Shown here one piece after another: positions 1 through 5,611 of a stretch of 13,166 bases of DNA. The stretch spans positions 347,020 to 360,185 of the forward strand of contig NZ_ML142849.1 of assembly GCF_004138495.1 (NCBI RefSeq), given 5' to 3'. How positions within the stretch are numbered: position 1 is the stretch's first letter; each line of letters begins with the position of its first letter. The stretch comes from Phytoactinopolyspora endophytica (GTDB taxonomy: Bacteria > Actinomycetota > Actinomycetes > Jiangellales > Jiangellaceae). A program made the translations under genes and the position numbers. Below the pieces are notes generated by a model, which was not told where the DNA came from, searched no databases, and worked only from the letters and a program-made list of their open reading frames with translations.

Positions 1-92
1 ACACACCACACCCACCACGCCGGCCCGAGGCATAGCTCGACGATCAGCCTTCGCCTGCTCGTAACCTGAACCCCCAATGCAGACGCCTTCGG

Positions 93-380
93 TCAGAGAA
101 CGCCGTTGGCCTCCAGGCAGCTGTTCACCTCATCCGGGTCTACGCCGGGGTACACGCTGTCCGGGTGAGCCGCGGCAGCGAGGCAGTTTGTGAACGTGCG
201 GAACGGGTCGAAATATATCGTCTCGCTTCGGTCCGGATCGGCACGCGTGAAGTCGCCGTCGCTGGTGGCCGCCGCGGTACTCGACGCGAACGCCGCAACC
301 ACCAATGCGGCCCCGGCGAATCCGGAACCGACGATGCGGGTCAGTGTGTACCGACGCTGTGTCTTCTTGCTGGCAGGCAT
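93..380 (-). CDS. Small secreted two-cysteine protein, function unknown
   Basis: This encodes 95 residues. The frame stays open further upstream, but I chose the ATG at 380 because GGGAGG lies just before it and because this start gives a clean signal peptide. Residues 1-16 are basic, 17-34 are hydrophobic, and a TAAA-T stretch at 35-39 gives a likely signal peptidase I site after Ala38. The predicted mature part is only about 57 residues, acidic, with an Asp/Glu-rich stretch and exactly two cysteines (66 and 88) that could form one disulfide. The spacing and C-terminal region (DPDEV, then SCLEANGVL) match no family I can name. The gene stands alone on the minus strand; the next gene upstream ends 242 bp away, so it probably has its own promoter. 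I am fairly sure it is a real exported protein, but I cannot assign a function. Confidence 0.7.
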   Translation of the reverse strand: MPASKKTQRRYTLTRIVGSGFAGAALVVAAFASSTAAATSDGDFTRADPDRSETIYFDPFRTFTNCLAAAAHPDSVYPGVDPDEVNSCLEANGVL

Positions 381-403
381 GATGCCCTCCCATCTGTTGA
401 CGC

Positions 404-418
404 CCGGCACCGTGCCGG
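404..418. promoter_or_regulatory. Perfect 7-bp inverted repeat upstream of the small secreted protein gene
   Basis: CCGGCAC (404-410) and GTGCCGG (412-418) are perfect inverted arms around one central base, 23 bp upstream of the ATG at 380. It could be an operator or a short 5'-leader hairpin. There is no T-run, so it does not look like a terminator. Short GC-rich palindromes also occur by chance in this base composition. Confidence 0.3.
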
Positions 419-622
419 ACACTGGTAAGAGGGCAAGCCGATGAAGAACTAACACCTTTCTGCTGGCCCCGTGAACGGACCTCGACAGAGCCTGGTCACC
501 AGCCACGGATCAACGTCGCTGTTCACCCCGCACCCTGTCGAGAATCGTGCTGACGACTTGACCTGCGGCTTCGCGCCCCTCAAGCCGCCTGCCTGACCTT
601 GTCAAAACTCGACGGAGTACAA
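419..622. other. Intergenic region with no supported gene
   Basis: Together with 381-418 this forms the 242-bp gap between the small secreted protein gene and the DUF218 gene. It must hold the promoter of the small gene, but I could not single out a convincing -35/-10 pair. I see no RNA gene and no further small ORF with a good ribosome binding site. Confidence 0.4.
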
Positions 623-1435
623 CTACAAGGCCAGCCTCACAGCACCCGGATACTCGTTCCTCAGTCGTGCGTACGCCGCCACGACCTCCTCCGGGACGTC
701 GACGTGGTCGATGAAACCGGTCCCGTTCGGGCCGTATCCATGCTCATCGTCGTACAGCCTGCGCATCTCACCCAGCAGGAGACTCGTGAGTCGACGTCTC
801 GACCAGACGACGTTTCCATCCGCGTCCCTGACGCCGCCGCCACCGTCGTCGTGCGTCACGGAAGGGACGAACGGTGCGTAACTCCACACCCTGGCGCCAG
901 GCATCCTTCGGAGCGCGCGCCGGAAGTTCTCATGTGTGCGCCGCTGCATGGTCGGGTCCTGGATGAGCAGAATGGATCGCGCGACGTTGAGGTCCCGCAT
1001 GAGGACATCAACCGAGAACTCCGCATTCTCGCCGCAGTTACTGGCCTTGTCCTCGTTCATGATGGCGAGCGCGGGCACATCGTGGTGCCTATGGAGGATC
1101 TCCGCGATGACCGCTGCCTCCGACCGCCCGTCGCTCGGCACGCCGCGATAGCGCGGGTGGTCGTCAACCGCCCGTCGCAGGTACGGCGTCGAGTGCCCGA
1201 TCCCGCCGGACACGAGGATCCGGGGAACGAGCCCGTCCTGGAAGGCGGCCGCCGCACTGTCGATCGCACTCAGCACGGCGCTGCCGCAGAGGACCAGCAC
1301 ATCTAGCCGCTCTGGGCCATGAGACGTGGACAGCGACGGGATGTCCCGCCGCGCAAGATACCCAGCGATCCGGTTCATGTCGCCACGAGTGTGCGGGGTG
1401 ATCGAGACTGCACGCTCGTCCTGCTCAGTCATCAT
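623..1435 (-). CDS. YdcF/SanA-like DUF218 family protein
   Basis: This encodes 270 residues and resembles the DUF218 family (YdcF, SanA, ElyC), specifically the soluble YdcF-like branch. The core fold elements are visible: LDVLVLCGSA at 44-53 (first strand and loop), ILVSGGIGHS at 73-82, the SNCGENA motif at 132-138, where the family typically has S/T-N-T-x-E-N, and LLIQDPTMQRRT at 156-167, which is characteristic of YdcF-like proteins. There is no transmembrane segment or signal peptide, so it should be cytoplasmic, unlike SanA or ElyC. E. coli YdcF has been reported to bind S-adenosylmethionine, but no firm biochemical role is established for the family. Two adjacent ATG codons (1435 and 1432) are both possible; the only purine stretch, GAGAG, touches the first ATG, so the exact start is uncertain. 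Any link to the neighbouring catabolic genes is unproven. Confidence 0.85.
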   Translation of the reverse strand: MMTEQDERAVSITPHTRGDMNRIAGYLARRDIPSLSTSHGPERLDVLVLCGSAVLSAIDSAAAAFQDGLVPRILVSGGIGHSTPYLRRAVDDHPRYRGVPSDGRSEAAVIAEILHRHHDVPALAIMNEDKASNCGENAEFSVDVLMRDLNVARSILLIQDPTMQRRTHENFRRALRRMPGARVWSYAPFVPSVTHDDGGGGVRDADGNVVWSRRRLTSLLLGEMRRLYDDEHGYGPNGTGFIDHVDVPEEVVAAYARLRNEYPGAVRLAL

Positions 1436-1474
1436 CTCTCAATGTAGCGCCCCGAAGCGTTGTTGGAACCGGTG

Positions 1475-1507
1475 CGGAGCCCGCCGGGACGCCGGGGCAC
1501 GGCTCCG
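1475..1507. other. 7-bp inverted repeat in the gap between the DUF218 and M19 genes
   Basis: CGGAGCC (1475-1481) and GGCTCCG (1501-1507) are perfect inverted arms around a 19-base GC-rich loop. They lie between the end of the M19 gene and the start of the DUF218 gene, both on the minus strand. It could form a hairpin between the two transcripts, but there is no following T-run, so it is not a standard intrinsic terminator. The rest of the 146-bp gap shows nothing else I can support. Confidence 0.25.
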
Positions 1508-1581
1508 GCCTCAGCCTAGGTTTCTGGCGCGAAGATCTCGTAGCCAGGTGTCAGGGCTAACCCTATCAGCCAACCAAATAG

Positions 1582-2556
1582 TTACACCGCCCACACTGTC
1601 TGGTAAAGGCGTAGCCAATTCCCGCCCATAACTTTGGCAACGTCGTCTTCGTTGTAACCGCGACTGCGAAGACCTTCGGCGACATTAGGAATGTCGAATG
1701 TCCCTGCCAATCCCTTAATGACAGGGTTTGGTCTGGGTAAGTCGATCTCAAAATGAGGGGTAGTTCCATGCAGGCGCCCTAGGTAGCGCCAAAAATCCCA
1801 GTCGTGACCTTCGCAAGAATCAGTCGCAATACCAACATGGTCGATGCCGGCGATTTCGATGAGACGCTCCACACCGTCCAGATACTCTCTTAAGTCAGCT
1901 TCGTATCCACTCGGCAAAAATTGCGGGTAAGCATTCGCGCCAACTACTCCACCCCCGGAGACGAGAGCTCGGATCAGATCCGCGGGCTTATTACGCGGAT
2001 GATCGAAGAACTCGCGGAGGTTCGTGTGGGTGAAGGCCACGGGCTGGTTCGAAACATCGATCGCGTGCACGCTGCTCTGGTCCCCCACGTGAGAAAGGTC
2101 GATGAGTATCCCCAGTTCATTCAGTTTCTTGACCGTCCTCACTCCGAACATACTGAGACCATCATCGTTGGCTTCGTAGCACCCGTTTGCCACGAGATTT
2201 CTGATGTTATAAGCGAGCTGCACAATTCGAACTCCTAGGACTTGAAACGCCTCTAAGCGTTCGAAATCATTATGTATCGGAGAGATGTTCTGCCATCCCA
2301 GGACTATTCCTGCTTTGTTTTCTTGATCGGCTTTAATGATGTCATCGGCATGACGGACATGAATGACCTTCGCCTGGTCTTGTCGGAACCTGCGGTGCCA
2401 CTTCGCCGTTTCGTCGACGGTCTCGGAGAACCCTTCCCAAATGGCAATAGTCGCGTTTGCGGCCGCTACTCGACCCTGAATCATGTGGTCAAATACATCC
2501 GGCGAATCCCAGTTACTGGGATTGCAACCATCTATCGTTACGCTTTGATGAGGCAT
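1582..2556 (-). CDS. Peptidase M19 (renal dipeptidase-like) family protein with altered metal site
   Basis: This encodes 324 residues. I chose the ATG at 2556 because AGGAGA sits seven or so bases upstream; the frame runs on to 2733 but that extension looks noncoding. Family landmarks run in order: VTIDG (6-10), GIVLGWQN (83-90), LGVRIVQLAYN (107-117), LGILIDLSHVG (148-158), VAFTHTN (173-179), HPRNKPADLIRAL (186-198), IDHVGIATDS (238-247) and GGNWLRLYQ (311-319). Aligned by eye to human renal dipeptidase, both later histidines (156, 177), the arginine (188) and the aspartate (246) are kept, but the first His-x-Asp ligand pair is Cys11-x-Pro13 and the bridging Glu is Gln89. It is therefore probably not a classical binuclear zinc dipeptidase. 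M19-like proteins with similarly altered N-termini occur near glycine-betaine catabolism genes in Pseudomonas. GC content is clearly lower than in the neighbours and Leu222 is a rare TTA codon, which suggests recent transfer. Confidence 0.85.
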   Translation of the reverse strand: MPHQSVTIDGCNPSNWDSPDVFDHMIQGRVAAANATIAIWEGFSETVDETAKWHRRFRQDQAKVIHVRHADDIIKADQENKAGIVLGWQNISPIHNDFERLEAFQVLGVRIVQLAYNIRNLVANGCYEANDDGLSMFGVRTVKKLNELGILIDLSHVGDQSSVHAIDVSNQPVAFTHTNLREFFDHPRNKPADLIRALVSGGGVVGANAYPQFLPSGYEADLREYLDGVERLIEIAGIDHVGIATDSCEGHDWDFWRYLGRLHGTTPHFEIDLPRPNPVIKGLAGTFDIPNVAEGLRSRGYNEDDVAKVMGGNWLRLYQTVWAV

Positions 2557-2637
2557 AGTTTCTCCTGAGAGTTTCCTATTCGTACTCATCGAGGTCCGAG
2601 CCAGGCGCCACGAGGACCATACCAGCCATTCGTAATC

Positions 2638-2658
2638 GAGGTGGCGATCGCCTACCTC
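2638..2658. promoter_or_regulatory. Near-perfect 21-bp palindrome upstream of the M19 gene (candidate operator)
   Basis: The core GGCGATCGCC (2643-2652) is a perfect 10-bp palindrome. It is flanked by GAGGT on the left and ACCTC on the right, which are also complementary, with one unpaired T between core and right arm. It lies 82 bp upstream of the M19 start codon, a reasonable place for a regulator site. It does not resemble the GTACGC element at 2908, so a different regulator would be involved. Confidence 0.4.
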
Positions 2659-2681
2659 CCCTCCGGGATATGTAACATCCA

Positions 2682-2706
2682 CCCACTCTGCGCACCACTC
2701 AGTGGG
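2682..2706. promoter_or_regulatory. Inverted repeat CCCACT/AGTGGG in the M19 upstream region
   Basis: CCCACT (2682-2687) and AGTGGG (2701-2706) are perfect 6-bp inverted arms 13 bases apart, so equivalent positions are about two helical turns apart, as in many dimeric repressor sites. The site lies roughly 125-150 bp upstream of the M19 start. This rests on the repeat alone. Confidence 0.25.
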
Positions 2707-2868
2707 GCACAGCCACATTGAGCACACTGTCACATCTCGGCACGATGTATCTTATGCCCTTCGCGAGAACCCGAGCGCAGGTCACCCTTAGGACGCCGCT
2801 TTCACTATGTCGTGGCGGCGCAGATATGTGACGAGTAAAAGCCTTGATGTCGTAGAGCGTCGCCGGCC

Positions 2869-2901
2869 TTGACGTATGCGGATTCCCGACTAGTCTATAA
2901 A
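2869..2901 (+). promoter_or_regulatory. Candidate promoter of the ABC importer operon
   Basis: TTGACG (2869-2874) is a close match to the -35 consensus. TATAAA (2896-2901) is a close -10 match but at a long 21-bp spacing; the weaker TAGTCT (2891-2896) would give a 16-bp spacing. The shared 31-bp element begins 7 bp after TATAAA, so a bound regulator would cover the expected transcription start. Confidence 0.4.
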
Positions 2902-2907
2902 CCCTTC

Positions 2908-2938
2908 ACGCGTACGTTCGTTCGCTTAAAGCGTACAG
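2908..2938 (-). promoter_or_regulatory. Shared 31-bp element, copy 1: candidate IclR-type operator of the importer
   Basis: Read on the minus strand this segment starts CTGTACGCT, continues with TA-GCG-ACG and ends in GTACGC plus two bases. It matches 11890-11920 at 24 of 31 positions without gaps. On the plus strand the two GCGTAC half-sites are at 2910-2915 and 2931-2936, 21 bp apart (two helical turns), with an inverted, imperfect half-site between them. It ends 77 bp upstream of the substrate-binding-protein start and lies immediately downstream of the candidate -10. The other copy precedes the iclR-type gene, so that protein is the obvious candidate ligand. Confidence 0.65.
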
Positions 2939-3015
2939 CTAGCCAAGTCAGTTCATGCCCTCCTTACCGGTCCAGCGAGTGCACCGCCAGAACACGCAGT
3001 CGCGAAGGGAGACAC

Positions 3016-4593
3016 ATGGTGAACATGAAGGTCCGAGCTGTGACCATGGCGGCCAGCGCTGCTCTAGGGCTGGCCGCGTGCACCACCGGTAGCTCGGGTG
3101 GGGACGATGGTGGCGGCTCCGGGGGTACGGACACGATCCGGACCACGCTCAATGCCGCTCCGACGACGTTCACGCCGTGGATGGTGCAGAACCGGGACGA
3201 CTACGATCTCAACCGGCTGCTCTTCAACACGCTCGTGCGGCGTGGCACGGACAACGAGATCGTGCCCGCCCTGGCCACCTCGTGGGAAACCACGCCGACC
3301 AGTGCGGAACTCACCCTCCGCGACGACGCGACGTGCGCGGACGGCACGCCGATCACGGCCGACGTGGTCAAGAACTCGCTGCAGGCGATGGCAACGGCCG
3401 AGGTGTCGGTCTTCCGGGAGATCGTGTTCGGACCCGGCCAGCCCACGATCTCCGCCGACAACGAGACGAATACGGTCACCATCGAGCTCGCGCAGCCGTG
3501 GCTGGACCTGCTCCAGGGGCTGAGCCTCGAGGCCACCGGCATCGTGTGCACGGCGGGCCTGGAGAACACAGAAGAGCTGGAGACGGGTGCCGTCGAGGGC
3601 GCCTTCTCCGGGCCATACGTACTCAGCAACAGCTCGCCCGGTGTGTCCTACACGTTCACGTTGCGCGAGGACTACGCGGCGTGGCCGGAGTACAGCGACC
3701 CGGCCGTCGAGGGCGAGCCCGCACAGACCGTCGAGATAGACGTCGTGGGCAACGATTCCGCCCGGGCGAACGCGTTGCTCACCGGCGACATGGACATCGC
3801 CGCCATCAGGACCGAAGACATGACTCGCTTCGAGGGCGAGGAGGGATACGGCACCCACAAGCTGCCCTCCTCAAGCCTGTATCTGCTCTTCAACGAGCGG
3901 CCCGGCAGCATCTTCTCTGACGAGGCGGCACGACGAGCCGTGGTCCAGACGCTGGGCCGGGAAGCGTTCAACAGCGCGGCGACGGGCGGCCGCGGAGAAC
4001 TCGCGACCACGTTCAGCCACGTTGCGGTCCCGTGCGCCAGTACCGACGACTCCCTGCTCATCGAGCAGGATGCCGCGGCGGCCCAGCAGGCGCTGAGCGG
4101 TCAGACGATCCGCGTCCTCGGGATGGACGTGATCGGTCCACAGGGCGCGGGCAACAGCTACGTCGCGGAGGCGCTCCGCGAGGCAGGGGCACAGGTCGAG
4201 CTCAACAATGTCGACGTCGCCACCTGGTCGACCACCGGCAGTACGCAACCCGGGGCGTGGGACGTCACCGTGTTCCCGGCGATCAACGCCGGCGCCACGA
4301 TGTTCGGCGCGCTCTCACCCATCATCGGGCTGCCCGCCGAGGACGGCGGCGCGAACTGGTCGGGCGTCCCCCACCAGGAGATCTTGACGAAGGTCGACCA
4401 AGCCATGGCAGAGCCCGACGAGCAGGCGCGGTGCGCGATCTACCAGGACATCCAGGAGACGCTGATCGATGAGGCCGACGTGATGCCGCTGTCCTACCTA
4501 CCGGCACAGGTCACCGTCCGTCCTGGCTTCTCGGTCGGTGTCTACAACGGCCAGGCCGACATCAGCACGATGCGGATCGACGACGAGGGCTGA
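3016..4593 (+). CDS. ABC transporter substrate-binding lipoprotein, family 5 (Opp/Dpp type)
   Basis: This encodes 525 residues, a typical length for the SBP_bac_5 family that captures peptides, nickel, opines and other small solutes outside the membrane. The ATG at 3016 is preceded by AAGGGAG five bases upstream. The N-terminus is a lipoprotein signal: hydrophobic residues 8-21, lipobox LAAC with Cys22 as the lipid anchor, then a Gly/Ser/Asp-rich flexible linker. The family region begins around residue 40 and includes LNRLLFNTLVRRG followed by the conserved LATSWETT segment, and the D-G-T-P-I-T-A-D-V-V motif typical of these proteins. It is the first gene of an operon: the next gene starts 4 bp after its stop. 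A candidate promoter and the 31-bp shared element lie just upstream. The ligand cannot be inferred from the sequence alone; the neighbours suggest an amino-acid-like or amine-containing compound. Confidence 0.93.
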   Translation: MVNMKVRAVTMAASAALGLAACTTGSSGGDDGGGSGGTDTIRTTLNAAPTTFTPWMVQNRDDYDLNRLLFNTLVRRGTDNEIVPALATSWETTPTSAELTLRDDATCADGTPITADVVKNSLQAMATAEVSVFREIVFGPGQPTISADNETNTVTIELAQPWLDLLQGLSLEATGIVCTAGLENTEELETGAVEGAFSGPYVLSNSSPGVSYTFTLREDYAAWPEYSDPAVEGEPAQTVEIDVVGNDSARANALLTGDMDIAAIRTEDMTRFEGEEGYGTHKLPSSSLYLLFNERPGSIFSDEAARRAVVQTLGREAFNSAATGGRGELATTFSHVAVPCASTDDSLLIEQDAAAAQQALSGQTIRVLGMDVIGPQGAGNSYVAEALREAGAQVELNNVDVATWSTTGSTQPGAWDVTVFPAINAGATMFGALSPIIGLPAEDGGANWSGVPHQEILTKVDQAMAEPDEQARCAIYQDIQETLIDEADVMPLSYLPAQVTVRPGFSVGVYNGQADISTMRIDDEG

Positions 4594-4597
4594 GGGC

Positions 4598-5611
4598 GTG
4601 AGCGCGTCGATCGTTCACCAGGAGTCGCAGCCCGTAGCGGCGCCGCCTACCACCGGGCTGCGGGAGCGGCCGTGGCTGCGGTTCAGCCTCCGGCGGCTGG
4701 GCGGATTGGTGCTGTCGTTCGTTCTCCTGGTCGGCGTGACCTTCGTGATCGTCCCGTTGATTCCCGGTGATCCTGCCATCGCGGCGGCCGGCCAGGAGGC
4801 CAGCGGGGCGCAGATAGAGTACATCCGGGAAGAGCTCGGGCTGGACCAGCCACTGTACGGCCAGTTTCTGGACTACGTCGGCGGGCTGTTCACCCTGGAT
4901 CTGGGGACGTCGTTCACGAGCGGGGAGGACGTCGCGTCGGTGATCCTCGCCCGGCTGCCGTTCACTGCGGAGCTGGCAGTGCTCGCCATCAGTCTGGTGC
5001 TGATCATCTCGGTGCCGGTGGGCATGCTGGTCGCCTACCTCACCCACGGTGGGCGCCGGCCGTGGCTGGATCACCTGTTCAACTTCGTGACGAGCCTGGT
5101 CTACTCCGTGCCGCAATACGTCATGGCCACCTTGCTCGTCGTGGTCTTCGCCGTCGGGCTCGGCCTGTTCCCGGCGGCCGGAGCGGAGAACCTGTCCTCG
5201 CTGGTCCTGCCGACACTGGCGCTGATGCTGCTGCCCACCTGCGTGGTCTCGCGGGTGGTGCGCCGGGAGACCGCCGTCGTACTCGACCAGGACTACATCC
5301 GCACCGCCAGGGGGTGGCGGATCGGCCAGGTGCGGTTGTTCGGCCGGTACGTCCTACCGAACGTCATCACCACGACGCTCACGCTCTCCGGGCTCATCCT
5401 GGCCGCACAGCTCGGCGGGGCGATCGTCATCGAGACGGTGTTCGCCTGGCCCGGGCTCGGTCAGGGAATCGTCGACGCCATCCTGTCCCGCGACTACCCC
5501 GTCATCCGGGGCACGATCCTCATCCTCGGCCTGATGGCGACTGTGATCATCATTCTGGTCGACGTCATCCTGGCGATCATCGACCCCCGGACGATGGAGG
5601 CCGAGGCATGA
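4598..5611 (+). CDS. ABC transporter permease, DppB/OppB type
   Basis: This encodes 337 residues if it starts at the GTG at 4598, which is preceded by GAGGG-type purine stretches at the end of the upstream gene and lies 4 bp after its stop. An upstream ATG at 4538 would sit inside the substrate-binding-protein gene and is unlikely. After a variable cytoplasmic N-terminus, a first membrane segment (about 34-55) is followed by the extracytoplasmic IPGDPA region and the EELGLDQPLYGQFLDYV stretch typical of DppB-like permeases. Five more hydrophobic segments follow (about 123-148, 162-187, 202-218, 257-280, 303-328). The EAA loop that docks the ATPase is visible at 232-255 (DYIRTARGW to VLPN), with TVFAWPGLGQG at 280-290. 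It forms half of the transmembrane channel with the permease domain of the next gene, which overlaps it by 4 bp (ATGA). Confidence 0.92.
   Translation: MSASIVHQESQPVAAPPTTGLRERPWLRFSLRRLGGLVLSFVLLVGVTFVIVPLIPGDPAIAAAGQEASGAQIEYIREELGLDQPLYGQFLDYVGGLFTLDLGTSFTSGEDVASVILARLPFTAELAVLAISLVLIISVPVGMLVAYLTHGGRRPWLDHLFNFVTSLVYSVPQYVMATLLVVVFAVGLGLFPAAGAENLSSLVLPTLALMLLPTCVVSRVVRRETAVVLDQDYIRTARGWRIGQVRLFGRYVLPNVITTTLTLSGLILAAQLGGAIVIETVFAWPGLGQGIVDAILSRDYPVIRGTILILGLMATVIIILVDVILAIIDPRTMEAEA

Larger units (their letters stand above)
2557..3015. promoter_or_regulatory. Divergent control region between the M19 gene and the ABC importer operon
   Basis: This 459-bp region separates the divergent M19-like gene and the substrate-binding-protein gene. 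It holds two inverted repeats on the M19 side (2638-2658 and 2682-2706), a candidate promoter for the importer (TTGACG at 2869, TATAAA at 2896) and the 31-bp shared element at 2908-2938. I see no credible ORF inside it. An in-frame upstream extension of the importer's first gene, from a TTG at 2869, overlaps the promoter and has no Shine-Dalgarno sequence. Confidence 0.6.

Noticed and set aside
599..1306. Long plus-strand open frame of 235 codons across the DUF218 gene
   Set aside because: It is a shadow of the minus-strand gene. The minus-strand product carries recognisable YdcF family motifs; this frame shows none.
2557..2733. N-terminal extension of the M19 protein by 59 residues
   Set aside because: The extension covers the intergenic inverted repeats, resembles no M19 N-terminus, and the ATG at 2556 has a good AGGAGA site.
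2869..3015. Extension of the substrate-binding protein upstream from a TTG at 2869
   Set aside because: It would place 49 residues before the lipoprotein signal and run through the promoter and shared operator; the ATG at 3016 has AAGGGAG and gives a proper lipobox.
5062..5607. Upstream in-frame extension of the permease-ATPase fusion
   Set aside because: It overlaps the preceding permease gene in another frame and its translation is Arg/Gly-rich nonsense; the ATG at 5608 with its ATGA overlap is the natural start.
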